Assembly (NCBI GenBank): GCA_944548615.1
Contig: OX155960.1
Coordinates: forward strand, 27,839,798 to 27,903,797
Length of the DNA: 64,000 bases
Reading direction: 5' to 3'
Source of the DNA: Micropterix aruncella
Taxonomy: Eukaryota; Arthropoda; Insecta; Lepidoptera; Micropterigidae
The notes beneath the pieces are model-generated. The model was given only the letters and a program-made list of their open reading frames with translations. It did no database searches and had not been told where the DNA came from. This document shows, in pieces, positions 11,865-22,996 of the stretch (position 1 is its first letter; every line of letters starts with the position of its first letter). The position numbers were made by a program, and so were the translations under genes.

Positions 11865-12175
11865 TATGTTTTCAGTTTCTTTATTCCACTATAACTTCTA
11901 AGGGTTTGAACCGATTTAGAAGTATGTGGTATTGTAAGAACCGTTATGTTATCCCGAGTGTCATAAGGTATCTTAACTGTCAGAATATCACGTAAATAAA
12001 TGTCTAAATGTCAAATTAGGTTTTCGAAAATATATATGTTTGGATATCGATAAATACAAAAACCACAAATATTTCATTAAAAAAAACGTTAAAAAAATAA
12101 TATAAATACAGTAGTTCTCTTTTTGTAACGGCAGTCGTGTTGTTTATCACTTTTAATATATTTACTTGTTAGTCA
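11865..12175 (-). repeat. ACACGACTGCC-family repeat, inverted copy
   Basis: Reverse complement of the family at 2.85 kb: GTAACGGCAGTCGTGTTG at about 12126, TTAATATATTTACTTGTTA after it, and CTTCTAAGGGTTTGAACCGA, ATGTGGTATTGT and CCCGAGTGTCATAAGG before it. Compact, with internal deletions relative to other copies. Confidence 0.7.
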
Positions 12176-13675
12176 GGGTAAAATACCAGGTCGAAGAAGC
12201 CCAGGGAAACGTAGAAATTGTCGATTTGAAAAAAATATTGTTTTCATTCAAAGTCGAAAAATTCTACCTCCTAATTAAAAGACACTTAAGAAGAAGAGGA
12301 TTCGAAAACAAAACTCTTTTCGACCCAATTTCAGTCTGATACTTCTTTTCCCTGCGGTCATTCAAAAAGACACACTGCGCGGTTGTCTAAACCAGTTTGT
12401 CTTCCTATACAGGAAACTAACACGCGATAACCCTATATGGAGAAGACGTGCGTTGCCATATAAGATGTGGTGCGTCGCTCTAGCCAAGTAAATGGGAAAT
12501 GTTACTGCCTAACCAATTATTCTGAGCCTACGCGTGCAGGAAGGAACGGTGAAAGGGAGATTTAGGCGTGGCGAGCAGGCTACTATTGGTGCCAAGGGCA
12601 TTGGCCGTCTCTTAAAGGCTGATATTATATTCATCAGTTGCTCGATTTGGCGAGAGCCTTCGATAGTGTTTATTTTTATAAAACCAGAATATATTCTGTA
12701 TCTAACACTGAACACTGAACAAAGGCATTAATAAGTTGTAAGTATGACACTGCCAAACCGATCATAATATATCTTATTTATTCCTAAAATACATTATGAT
12801 GGTACCAACACAAAGATGGTTCGTATTATGATTGTTTATTTATATCAAATAAATTATGTGACGACATGACATGTAGGCTAAGCCTAATGTGTCGCCTATA
12901 TTAATACACAAAAACATGCATGCCCTTTGATTTCAATTAAGATACCTGCTTATAAGAAAAGCCCAATGATATATTAAAAATTATTTTACAAATGAATAAC
13001 ATAACATGTCTTATTTCTACTTAACTCAGGGTTACAGTTTGTAACGCGTGGATTTAAACACCAAACACTCTCCTGAACTATATTCATCAAACTGATTCGC
13101 TCGTATAGCCAGTGCAGTGTACACCAATGCTACAGCTTTGACAGAATACGGTAACAGCCCACCTTAATTATCTTACAAGCTGCTGGCATATAAGGTACTC
13201 GGACGGACACCTATTCAAGTACTGACTACGCACGACGCTGCTTAACTAGTGTTTTAACGCGGCTACGGAATTTAAATATATCACTTCTTCGATATGTGTA
13301 TTTCTTTAGTTGACGTATGCTTCAGAGGACCTAGTTTACAGATTGCATATTGTCACTTTCCAAGCTCCTGGGTGTAGCGGATACGGATAGCATATCACTG
13401 AAGCGTATACATACGTAAATTGATTTAATTAAAACAACGAAATAAACTTATGAAGGGTCGAGAAGTGTTAAGTGAGCAGTACCGGTGATAATGCGTCCTA
13501 TCGTTCAATTTATAACCGCACTAGCCGCAACCAACCGCACTCATGATTGATGTCGATCGATTACTATTAAATGCGGGTCCTCGTGGTTATATGCACACGC
13601 CGGATTTGCACCCACCACGATTTCGAGAGCGGCGAGTTTACACCCACCGAAATGGCTCCCTGCTGACGATGCATC
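12176..13675. other. Unassigned region
   Basis: Contains overlapping short frames at about 12509-12731 on both strands with no family resemblance. No strong repeat structure was seen. Confidence 0.35.
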
Positions 13676-13733
13676 CGCCATCCTAAACTAACCTAGACTA
13701 ACCTATCCTAACCTAAACTAACCTATCCCTATT
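13676..13733. repeat. Degenerate CCTAA-type short tandem repeat
   Basis: About nine imperfect units of CCTAA/ACCTA (CCTAAACTAACC, CCTATCCTAACC). Most insect telomeres are (TTAGG)n, whose complement is CCTAA, so this could be an interstitial telomere-like tract or simply a decayed simple repeat at the end of a transposon. Confidence 0.5.
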
Positions 13734-14544
13734 CTCAGGGCTGGTGGCCGTTTTTATAGAAACCGTAACACAAACTAAAGACCACAAACATGACACCAGG
13801 AAAAAACAGACCCAGAAGCGAATTCGGGCAAACCTTGTGTTTTTATCTGTTTCTGTTCCCTAAGATGTACGATGCATTCCTTGCAACGCTCACCGATGGG
13901 CAGAAGCTGAGAACTAGTACGTACTGCTTTTAAAACTGAAGTCACCAAATGGTTGCGTTCAAAAGACGACGGCAGAGCTGTGTTTAAAGGTGACCATGGG
14001 CCTCGAACAAAACAGCTATCGTGAATCTTTGGAGGGTCCGGCCAAGCTGTTTTCAATATCGTCGGTCGCATATGATTATTGATTCTTAGCTTAACGACGA
14101 GGCAACGGTAAGTCATCTATCTAGCTACAACTCGACACAAACAATAATTGCCCCGTCATATTTGCCAGTAGCTTATAATTTCGCCTGGTCTTCGAGTCCA
14201 ATAATGACAGCAATTTATCCCAGGTTTCATGGTCGCCTATTACATTGATGCACGGTTTTGTGACAGTCTCTGCGGTCTAGTAAGCCAAGCGTATTCTCGT
14301 GCTCCTTCCTGGTCTCGGCTTAGGCAGTTTCACAACGGTGCATTATTACAGTTTGTTTTTATATCTTCCTATTCTATATGTACAGCTTCTTCGGACTTTA
14401 ATTCTGTTACAGGAGTTTGAAGTCTCAGCATTGTTTAATTCAGCATTGTTAATTTTCGAAGAGCTGTATCAAAGAAAGTTCTGGACATACAGTGCTCGGC
14501 TTAGACTTAAACATCAGCAAATTCAACTTTACTTTACTTAATAA
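13734..14544. other. Unassigned region with overlapping short frames
   Basis: A 113-codon minus frame (13775-14116) and plus frames at 14229-14541 show no recognisable motif. The segment has moderately balanced composition and may be a repeat; no terminal structure found. Confidence 0.3.
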
Positions 14545-14799
14545 AAGAAATTAATAACTATTTCCGTATGACGCATACTTTAGAAGATATAGAGCCAAAA
14601 CAAAACTATTATGTTATTTATAATATGAACTGGTATTGTTGAGATTTACTTACAGTAACCAGTCAAAAATAAGAAATTAATAACTATTTCCGCATGACGC
14701 ATACTTTAGAAGATATAGAGCCAAAACCAAAACATTATTATGTTATTTATAATATGAACTGGTATTTTTGAGATTTACTTACAGTAACCAGTCAAAAAT
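14545..14799. repeat. Tandem duplication, 126-bp unit
   Basis: Two adjacent units (14545-14670 and 14671-14799) both begin AAGAAATTAATAACTATTTCC and end CAGTAACCAGTCAAAAAT, differing by a few substitutions and small indels. Local tandem duplication; non-coding. Confidence 0.95.
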
Positions 14800-15047
14800 A
14801 ATCAATCAAATTTAATCAAAACTATATTAAGATTGTAATAAATAAACATAGTAACATTTAAGAGCAATCCGTTAATAAAAAAATATTTAAATAGTCGAAG
14901 AAATAAATTACAGATTTCTATTGTTGGTTAAAAATTACATTTACACTATAATAACAATTATCTCTCAGCTATTTTTTTTTACATCTCGTGAATGCTGGCT
15001 GTTTCATCGATTGCACATTTTTCGAAATAATATTACAATATTTATTT
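14800..15047. other. AT-rich unassigned stretch
   Basis: Nothing recognisable; lies between the tandem duplication and a LINE fragment. Confidence 0.35.
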
Positions 15048-15226
15048 TAGCAGATCCCCTCGGTCTCTTGCATTCCTGCTAAATATCGATTTGGTCCCTT
15101 CCTGCTCAATTCAGTCTTTATTAATGGACAATTGAGTAGGTCAATATATCTCGTAGATCTTGTATGCACATCATTTTGTAATTTATAAATATCTGGATTT
15201 GTATAAATTTGCAGCGTTCCAATATA
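15048..15226 (-). pseudogene. LINE ORF2 C-terminal fragment
   Basis: Minus-strand frame IYKLQNDVHTRSTRYIDLL, then NCPLIKTELSRKGPNRYLAG and a stop. It resembles the HNYNTR...L..R..KTQ...Y.GIK segment that ends ORF2 in jockey/CR1-type non-LTR elements. It is cut at its upstream side by the MITE at 15229, which inserted at a TA. Weak but recognisable. Confidence 0.5.
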
Positions 15227-15228
15227 TA

Positions 15229-15558
15229 CACCGTGAGTTTTTTTAGCGGCATCTTTAAGTGGGTGAATCATTACAAACGTTGAACAAGCGTTGAGCGCGC
15301 TACACCATCTAGCGGTAGGTAAAATATCGCGAATATTGTTTATTCGCGATATTTTACCTACCGTTAGATAGCGCAGCGCGCTCAATGCTTTTAATACTTT
15401 TTTACTAACGATTAAAGTTTTCAAATTTTCAAAAACAAAAATCTTTTTTTGAGAAATACATATTTTTTGTTTTTTTCACAAATTCTTATCAAAAGTTGCT
15501 TATTAGCTCGTACTGATTTACCCACTTCAATGATGACGCTAATAAAAAACTCACCCTG
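15229..15558. mobile_element. TA-flanked MITE (family 1), second copy
   Basis: Ends CACCGTGAGTTTT and AAACTCACCCTG, flanked by TA. Inner parts of both arms (AGTGGGTGAATCATTAC / GTACTGATTTACCCACTT) match the copy at 2976-3292. The centre is a perfect hairpin: CGGTAGGTAAAATATCGCGA... at 15313-15335, loop TTGTT, exact complement at 15341-15363. The whole element could fold into one long stem. Confidence 0.85.
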
Positions 15559-15560
15559 TA

Positions 15561-16794
15561 TAAAGAAGGCACAGTTAGCATCGACGTGTTGGGAAACAGT
15601 GGTCTAACGCATCAAAGAAGTCGGTCGAAGAAGTCTAACGCATGTTTTTTTTTAATTTGAAAATTTTATCCTGACTGACTTTGTTATGAAAATGGTACCT
15701 ATTCGCAAAGATGTAATTCATAGTTGCTAATTTAAATTCCCTAAAACTACAGTTTAAAATAATTACTTTCTGTGTTGCTATTGAATTCAGTCCATTTAGG
15801 ATGGTTAATGGCCGTGACAGCATACCTACTTGGCAGAGACTTGTGCTTGAATCGGGGAGTGAAAATAAGTTCTAAACCCGCGCCCGGGAATAATGCGGGA
15901 CATACAGATTCAACTTTTCTAAAAAACTGGATTCACCCCTTTCTTCTCCGAGAAGTTGAAGACGTGCTGCACTGCCATTAAATCTTTTTCAGCAGAAGGG
16001 ATTTGTAGCCGATCTTTCATAACAATATTATATTTCCATTGAAAAAATAATAAAGAAATGTAAGGAAGAAATCCCAAAACTACAAATAATAATGGTAGTG
16101 TTACGTATACATAAAGACGTAAATAAACCGACCAATTTTTTACTTTTCCAATAAAAAATCTGTATAAATAATGTCGATAACTGACAACGTCGTATGTAAT
16201 ACTTCGAGGAGATTCATTTTTTTGGGAATTAGCAATGTAACATGGCATATGCTACGACCAAAACAGTTGCGAAATGAATCCCATATCATCAACTATATTC
16301 TAACGCTATCTTATCTACTCATTTCATGCGCTCATAATTTCGTTCACCACTCAAGAATGCAACAAAGATAACAGGTTACTTATAGTATTACTATGCTAAT
16401 CAACTCGCGCAATACTGGAAGAACGAGTAATATTCCACTAAACTGTTACCAAACATTGAGAGGGCAGTTAGATATGAGACTGCCGGGTTCAGTGAATGAT
16501 AAGCAAGTTTACATAAGAAACTGAGCAGGTGTAAGACGGAAAGTAGCGGTTAAAACGCAATAGGATTGAAGGAAGGTGTAGCAAAAAGGGGGATTTATTT
16601 GAATAGAAAACTATGCTGCTATTACGAATTCTATATATCAACTGACTGTAGCAAGACATATAATATTTATAAAACAATGAGAAAATGGCAAAAAACCTTA
16701 ATGAATTTTAAAAATTAGCACAGAAATAAATACATTTGAAAAAAAACATTGACAGAAGCGATATAATACCAATTAACTGAAATTCAGAGATATA
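15561..16794. other. Unassigned region
   Basis: Several short frames on both strands (for example 15919-16248 minus) lack family motifs. No repeats with clear ends. Confidence 0.3.
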
Positions 16795-16866
16795 CAACAT
16801 TCACTGTATCTAGGAGCAACAGTCAAGAAGGACAATAATATCAAGACAAGTAAATATATTAAATAG
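16795..16866 (+). pseudogene. Small LINE fragment
   Basis: Frame QHSLYLGATVKKDNNIKTSK resembles the FKYLGS.I..DG.I..EI segment that follows the polymerase domain in several non-LTR ORF2 proteins. Very short and ends in a stop. Confidence 0.4.
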
Positions 16867-17157
16867 AATTATAGGTGTGTTTTTGGGTACTGACTATCGT
16901 GGACTTAATCTTTGTGGTGCTCAACTCCAACCGTTCGATAACATTCATCTTTATCTTGCTCTAAATAGTTGATCTGTTGATCTCCCAGTCATCCGACTTC
17001 CTATTTAGATATAACAGCATAGTTTCTACTTCAGCAATCCCCCATTCGCTTCCTGGCTTGTGTACTATGGCTACTGACGAACTCACAGGCGTTTTACTAT
17101 TTAGCCCCAACTAGTCAACTACCCAACTACCCCAATATTCGTCACTACTCTTGTTTG

Positions 17158-17259
17158 TTAGTCAATGACAGCTGGAGTTTCTATTGCAGTATCATCAGCG
17201 CATGTAATATTGTTAACGTTGAGTCCGTTGACTTTGATGTCGCTTTCGATTTTACGCAT
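17158..17259 (-). pseudogene. LINE reverse transcriptase fragment (CADD)
   Basis: Minus strand gives MRKIESDIKVNGLNVNNITC, then ADDTAIETPAVID and a stop. The order ES.IKVNG..VNNI.YADDT is typical of reverse transcriptases of non-LTR elements; here the tyrosine of YADD is cysteine. Orientation is opposite to the fragment at 16.8 kb, so they are either different insertions or a rearranged one. Confidence 0.65.
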
Positions 17260-17714
17260 ATAACCGTCGTTTATTTCCATAGCGGAATATTAACAGATTA
17301 TCTCACATTAGTTGATGAACAAAGCTATGTAGATGTTCAGCAGAGTCAACAGCGGTGGTCTGATAACATCGGCGGAAGAGACGTAGGAGAAGCGCACACA
17401 ACATGGTGCCATAAAGTTAAACGCACCAACGGATAGGGTAACCACATGATATTTGGCATTTTACCGCTCGGTCAGGCATCCGGCCGGCATTGCGCTGAGA
17501 TTATCAAATCTAACTACATTGAGGTCTAGTTAAGTCAAAATTTTAAATTTTATATAATTTCCATAAAACGAATCTGGTAGATAAGTACGACAAATTACAT
17601 GAAGAAATTAATTTAATGATTACAACAATGACACACCATGATCAAAAAAAAAACAAAAAAAAAGATATAGTCGTATAGAAAAAGCTAGATCTGCTTTTAT
17701 ACACTGAGAAAAAT
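17260..17714. other. Unassigned stretch
   Basis: Possibly the upstream part of the same LINE on the minus strand, but too diverged to assign. A-rich runs near 17645-17665. Confidence 0.3.
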
Positions 17715-17885
17715 ATTTTTTTTGGTTGTAATGGTAAAACAATATCGCTAGACTAAATGTGTTTCACTCGTTAATCGGTAGAATACGTCATGTTTACATA
17801 AGAAAGCTACGTATCTACAAATTTTCGATTAGACGTAACGTTATTACACGTAATGTAAAAAGGGTAACACCAATGTTAAACTGAA
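17715..17885 (+). repeat. Dispersed repeat, also at about 57.0-57.15 kb
   Basis: Shares ordered blocks with 57000-57160: GTAATG near the start, GCTAGA(C/A)TAA, ACATAAGAAAGCTACG / CTTAATAAATCCACGC, then AAATTTTCGATTA(G/A)ACGTAACG and GTAACACC/GTAACTCC. Diverged interspersed repeat of unknown class. Confidence 0.5.
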
Positions 17886-18642
17886 GTGAATGTTGCTGAT
17901 AATTATAGCCATAAGCGGCATCAGAAGCTTGTGGGATATCTAGCTGTCGTGCGTTGTCAATATGTCCAGAGCCCAACGGTTATAGGAGTCTTGTTACCTC
18001 GGCGTACATATGGTAGCATAAACACAGTGTTAATATTAGATCATTTCATTATTAAAAGAAGCTAATAGTAGAGAGGTGGCTTACCGTTGATACGATCGAC
18101 GATAGTGATTATTATGCTAAATGTATGCGCTTTTATATCCGCAAGCCTTGATGCTTGTAGCCTAGGAGGTGGATTGTTCGTGTGAATTAATTTTTGATAC
18201 TGTGAAAAACACATTGAAAGAACTCATTTTCATACATTAATTATTTGCATCGTAAGAAAAACACATTTGAAATACGAATTTATCAATTATTTGCGCGCTT
18301 TAAGTCATCAGGCAAATAGATAATTTTGCTGATGGCATGACGTCAATTGAATCTTGGAATAAAAAAATGTCTACTGAATTGAGTGAATAACGTTTAACAT
18401 TTTTTGATACATTTTTTATCACGACGTGTCACTACAAGCTCATCATATCTATTGGCGCAAAAATATTTTCCACGCGGTGACAAGTTCATCTTTGTATGAT
18501 TTATGCAATAAAGAGTTTTTAATTGAGTTGAATTGATTTATTATGAAGGGATAGTTGTCGTGTGGTGAATTTTACGGATGGTCACCCTAGCGCGGAGCTA
18601 TTGCAAACGTTTCGTAATGACAAAACAATGCCTTGGGCGATG
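17886..18642. other. Unassigned region
   Basis: AT-rich, no features. A polyadenylation-type AATAAA at about 18508 precedes a short A/T tract. Confidence 0.3.
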
Positions 18643-18834
18643 CTATTTAGTGATCAAGCTCATGTTAGCTTGTTCCCGATCCGTAGTTAGAGTAGCCGGT
18701 GCAATTGCTATTGAGGTCAACGGACGACTGCGTCTGATCGCCGCAGCCGACGGTGAATTCGTCTTCTTCTTCAGGTCACCTTTCCTTAACACGCTGTTTT
18801 TCTTATGTTTCTTGTGTCCATGTCTATGACACAT
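18643..18834 (-). CDS. Possible exon of a small basic protein (second segment)
   Basis: Minus-strand frame with HGHKKHKKNSVLRKGDLKKK near its start, then a serine/alanine/arginine stretch and a TAG stop at 18643. It is GC-richer than its surroundings and codon choice looks coding-like. A plausible acceptor (GTGTCATAG) sits directly upstream. Splicing from GTACTC at the end of the segment at 18943-19101 would keep the frame (phase 2). No homologue recognised; it could equally be a decayed repeat ORF. Confidence 0.25.
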   Translation of the reverse strand: MCHRHGHKKHKKNSVLRKGDLKKKTNSPSAAAIRRSRPLTSIAIAPATLTTDREQANMSLITK

Positions 18835-18942
18835 ATCAATAGGTAAAAGCTTTATTATTTAAGTAGATCGATTCATCTCAATAAGATCAGGGTTCGCTGA
18901 TCTTTTATTTATGTTCTTAGCTGTTATTCAGCTATTAAGATT

Positions 18943-19128
18943 TCAGGGCGAGTACCGTATATACTCGTACACTGCTGCGGGCTTGAGACGTAGATCGGCT
19001 ACCATTGGTTTGCGTACGATTAACTGTTTCCTTTTCAGCACCTCTCTTTTTCTTCTCTTATCGGCGTGAATTTTCTTTCTCTTCTTCTTCAGTAGCCGCA
19101 ATTAGTAACAATGTTTTATAGTAGCCAT
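18943..19128 (-). CDS. Possible exon of a small basic protein (first segment)
   Basis: From an ATG at 19128 the minus strand reads eight codons (MATIKHCY), an in-frame TAA at 19104-19102, then a very basic run LRLLKKKRKKIHADKRRKRE and onward to VYEYIRYSP and a stop at 18943. Lysine and arginine make up nearly half of the middle portion. The early stop argues for a pseudogene or a different start. If spliced before the terminal stop it joins the next segment in frame. Function unknown; a nuclear or nucleic-acid-binding role would be guesswork from charge alone. Confidence 0.22.
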
Positions 19129-19800
19129 TTTTACAATTGCTTACCCAATGCGTTCAAAATGAACCCTATTGGTGAGAGTTCGCTGATCTGACCAGTCTGT
19201 AGTCACCCCCAGTTGTTTCTCAGGGTATGGTCCATTTTTACTAAGGGGAAGGGTTAAAAGTACGCCTGTCAGCAAGGGGTAAAAAATCTGAACACCTAGA
19301 ATCTATATGCTTAGCTTTTATGGGTAATTAAATAGAATTCTCAAAATTATACCGACGATTTTCGGCCGCTAAATTCAGTTTCAGGTAGCAATATGTCCGA
19401 TAACGGTAGAACCTTTAATTAAGGCATGCATCAAGGCTCTTGGGCCGCTATTATAGCAGAATTACTTTAAAGTGATATATTTCGCCATTTAAATCACGGA
19501 TTACATCGTCAAAAACTCTACAAATTAAAAGTCACTAATCCGGATTTGGAATATTATCTTTCATTCTTATGTGTGTGCTAAATATTATGAAACTCAGATA
19601 TAATACTTTACGGACCGTAAAGCACCGGAGTCTTAGCAATAATTAACGAATTTATGAATAATTACTGTTCTATAACACCTCGAGAAATGTCCAATTTAGG
19701 CGAATACGAGAGAGTGTCGAATGTTTTAATGTAATGTAAAATGTACCGGAAAGAGTGATTTCCGTCGATTTAAAAATAATTAAACATTTTTTTTACTCTC
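19129..19800. other. Unassigned region
   Basis: No recognised features. Confidence 0.3.
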
Positions 19801-20386
19801 AGATTGTACACAATCTCGGGAGAAAAGAGACATGCGAGTTCTCTGTATGCTTTTCAAGATCTTAGATGGCGTCGCCCCAATTATCTTACCGGCAGATTTA
19901 CTGCACTATCGGCTCATGGACACCCTCTGAGATCAGAAGACAACCTGCTACTCTCTATCCCTAGTCACAGCAGTGACTTCTTATCATTCTCTTTCACTGT
20001 GCATGGAGCCCGTCTTTGGAATGCTTTGCCGAAAAAGGTGAGAACCGCCCCAAGCATAACCTTTTTTATAAACAGACTCAGAGAGATTTGAAATCTTCCA
20101 GATAAATTCCATTTCCCCTCCCATTCCCCTCCTTTTTTTAAAAAGGTGTCCTTATAGGTGTTAGATTATTTTGGTGTGGCAAATCCTGTGCCCACAAAGA
20201 GTCAAGTATATATTTCTTTCTATCCTCTTTTATTTTATTTGTCATACTCTTTATATAGGTTAAGTTATGTATTCTACTCGCAAATAATGTTCATACGATA
20301 GTATAGGTTAGCTCTAAAATATTGCCTGCAGGCAATAAGCTCGCCTTTTCTTAAGAATAAAGCGTTTTATTATTATTATTATTATT
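19801..20386 (+). pseudogene. 5'-truncated LINE with ORF2 C-terminus and 3' tail
   Basis: Open frame 19804-20091 encodes a tail with PNYLTGRF near its start and FTVHGARLWNALPKKVR, then APSITFFINRLREI before the stop. The RLWN(A/S)LP plus PS...F...L motif is characteristic of the C-terminus of jockey/CR1-like non-LTR ORF2 proteins. A 3' UTR follows with AATAAA at about 20355 and a (TTA)n tail at 20370-20386. Truncated at its 5' side, as usual for LINE insertions. Target duplication not resolved. Confidence 0.8.
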
Positions 20387-20707
20387 AGAATTATGTAAAT
20401 AACAGGATAGATCTGTATTGCAGTTGTTGTTAATAGAATATTACTTATCCGAATTTCACTAATCAACCAGTACTTCATAATCCACATTTATTAATCATAT
20501 CATCATATAATCATAATATTAATCAATAGTCTGGGAAATAATAATTATTAATGAAATTTCTAAATAATGGGTAGTCAATGTCGCTAGAGATACAAAAAAC
20601 AAGACAATATATTAAAAGAAATAAAAAACACGACTGCCATTACAAAAACTAAACTACTGTATCTACTACTGTAAACTACTGTAAACTACTTCTCTTATCT
20701 TGCCTCC

Positions 20708-20830
20708 AAATTTTATAATTGCCTACCACAAAACATTGAAGACATTAAAATTTCATATACATTTAGAAATAGTTTGAGTGCCTACCTCTTAAATTGTAGG
20801 AATGCAAATATTGAACACCTTATTAGATAA
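20708..20830 (+). pseudogene. LINE ORF2 C-terminal fragment
   Basis: Frame KFYNCLPQNIEDIKISYTFR, then NSLSAYLLN, ending in a stop. FYN.LP..I......F...L..YL is the usual closing segment of ORF2 in CR1/jockey-type elements. It sits in a LINE insertion inside the surrounding repeat; an AATAAA at about 21188 may mark its 3' end. Confidence 0.65.
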
Positions 20831-21326
20831 TTGAATAAAAACATAACATACTAGTATCTGTAGTAATATAAATTGATGATTTCTAAATATAATTTTATTT
20901 TTGTGAATTTGTTTTGTATATTATTAATACATATATAAATATATAATATTTTTTATCATTTTTCAAAATAAAATAATAGCTTATTGACAATTTTGATGAC
21001 ATTTTATTACGAATTATTAATTAGGTAATTAGGATATTTCTATTACATTAAGTATGATTTTGTTTATTTATATAAATATAATATTATAGATTTCTTAGGA
21101 TAATTACAATAAATTCTCTACCTAACAGGCGGCAGCCTAGTTAGATTAATACTTTTGTATATTAAATCTACTCATAATTTGAACTCAATAAATAATTTGT
21201 AATTTGTATTTATAATTATATTTTTATGAAATATTTGTGGTTTATGTATTTATCCATATAGATACATATGTATTTTAGAAATGTACTTAATGAGACCTTT
21301 CATTTGATATATTTGATTTATGTTAA

Positions 21327-21604
21327 CCCTTCAGGCCTCGGCCCTTCAGCCGATTGACAAGTTGATGTCCAAAAAATTTTTAGTAAAAATTAGTAAAAAA
21401 ATTGATCTATGACACTGTCTCACCAAAACATTAATGCCAAACCACTGTACCCATAATTAAATAAAATATATTAACATAATAAAACATAATAAAATAAAAC
21501 AAAATTAATTAAAATTAAATTAAAACCGTCACGGTCACGTCACGTCACGGGCCGTCACGCTGAATCGTGTTTTGGCCGATATCGGCCAATCGGGGCTCTA
21601 GGGG
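21327..21604. mobile_element. piggyBac-like MITE with TTAA duplication
   Basis: Flanked by TTAA (21323-21326 and 21605-21608). Ends are CCCTTCAGGCCTCGGCC and GGGGCTCTAGGGG, giving partial terminal inverted repeats starting CCC. Sister copies of the host repeat have one TTAA at this site (GTTAATTTATTGAC), which proves insertion with TTAA duplication. Internally AT-rich with a GTCACG-rich run at 21527-21558. Non-autonomous. Confidence 0.85.
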
Positions 21605-21765
21605 TTAATCTACTTACATTTGAAGATTTGGACATTTAGACAAATATTTACATGATGTTTTGACAGTTAAGGTACCCTAAGACACTCGGGATGACATAGC
21701 GGTTCTAACAATACTACATACTTCTAAACCAGTTCGAGCGTTTAGAAGTTATAGTGGAATATAGC

Positions 21766-22160
21766 AACGTCACCCTTCAATGGAATACAGGAATACCCTT
21801 CAATGGAACACCCTTAAGTCACCCTTCAATGGGAACAGGAATGATTAACACTTGCGGCGGCCTGTTCTGCGGCTTGAAATCGAACCTTTTTTATAGCAGA
21901 TTGCTGACAATAATCATTTTTAGCTTATCTCGCTGGAGCAAAAAGTAAAAGAGTCTTCTGAAATCGAAGACTATCGCGGTTGTTGGACATTAGGGCGACA
22001 TGATACCTGGGAACGACCATAGCTGAGGAATTTTAGTTTTATGAGTTTTTTGAAAAATATAAGCATTCATTTAAAAAAGTTTCTAAGTGAATCCCTCGAT
22101 AAGGAACCAATTTAAAATGAGGACTCAAAGAAGTTGCTCATTGCCTTGGACATTAAGGCT
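21766..22160. other. Unassigned stretch with short ACCCTTCAATGG repeats
   Basis: CACCCTTCAATGGAA-type units occur three times at 21770-21832. Remainder unassigned. Confidence 0.45.
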
Positions 22161-22164
22161 TTAA

Positions 22165-22469
22165 CCCGTTGAGTATGATACGACCAAATCTGGTTGTGAA
22201 ACAATTATCCGTTGAGTATGATACGACCAGATCTGGTTCAGCGTTTTTTTCACTTCTTTGACGTTCTCATATTTATTCATAATTATCTAATTGTTTTACA
22301 AAATGATATTTCAATATTCTATATTCGAAATTTCAATGCAATCATTGTGCAGTTGTTCTTTTTATGATTGGTGTAGTAGTTTCGTAGTTATAGTACTTTA
22401 AGTCGATGTCGCCGAAAATCCTGCAAAAGAGACAGATGCATCCATGAAAATACCCATTTACTCCAAGGG
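22165..22469. mobile_element. piggyBac-like MITE with TTAA duplication (second family)
   Basis: TTAA at 22161-22164 and 22470-22473 bracket ends CCCGTTGAGTATG and TACTCCAAGGG (inverted: CCCTTGGAGTA). Near the left end a block CCGTTGAGTATGATACGACC occurs twice in direct orientation (22166 and 22209). No coding capacity. Confidence 0.75.
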
Positions 22470-22762
22470 TTAAACTGACTTCGAAAACTTTCAGGCGCGT
22501 TTACTCCTACAATGTAAGCGGTGAGTGTGTTTTATTATAATTTCATTATATTGACGGGGTAATTCTCTATGGCAGCACTTAGCCACATTTTTTATTTAGG
22601 CCCTAAATTAATTACAATTAATTAAACTGCGAAGGGGTCTGAGAGTTACGCTAATTATGCTTTGCCATTAACACCCTTATACCACCACTGCGTAAAGATA
22701 GCTATTCTGTGTTAGCGCTGCGATTGACCGTTTAGTATGCGTTTAGTTCCCAGCGCTAGCGG
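22470..22762. other. Unassigned stretch
   Basis: No recognised features. Confidence 0.3.
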
Positions 22763-22996
22763 ACGTGGAATTTGCGCTTGACGCTTCTACAACGCTGGAT
22801 TTTTAAAGATCAACCCCTACAAAATTGACTCCGCCTATTTTTTCACGTATCCGCCCATTTTGGATATTTTTCTGAGGTCTCATATGTGTAGCATTCGAAG
22901 TTTCGGCGATATTGCTACCGCCGTTGTCAAGGGTAGACCGGCCGGACAACGGCATTTGCAAAATCGCCGAAACGGCGGGTGCTACAAATTCCACGT
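22763..22996. mobile_element. Possible small TIR element
   Basis: A perfect 12-bp inverted pair ACGTGGAATTTG (22763) / CAAATTCCACGT (22985) encloses 234 bp, with a further inverted GCCG-rich portion near the right side (CGGCGATATTGC / GCAAAATCGCCG). No clear target duplication, so classification is tentative. Confidence 0.4.

Larger units (their letters stand above)
20600..21765 (+). repeat. ACACGACTGCC-family repeat, copy with two insertions
   Basis: Starts near ATATATTAAAAGAAATAAAAA and ACACGACTGCC at about 20628, is interrupted by LINE sequence from about 20670 to 21195, resumes with ATATTTGTGGTTTATGTATT (21228), is interrupted again at a TTAA by the piggyBac-like MITE at 21327-21604, then ends with GATTTGGACATTTAGACAA, CTCGGGATGACATAG and AGAAGTTATAGTGGAATA. 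The nested order gives relative ages. Confidence 0.75.
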
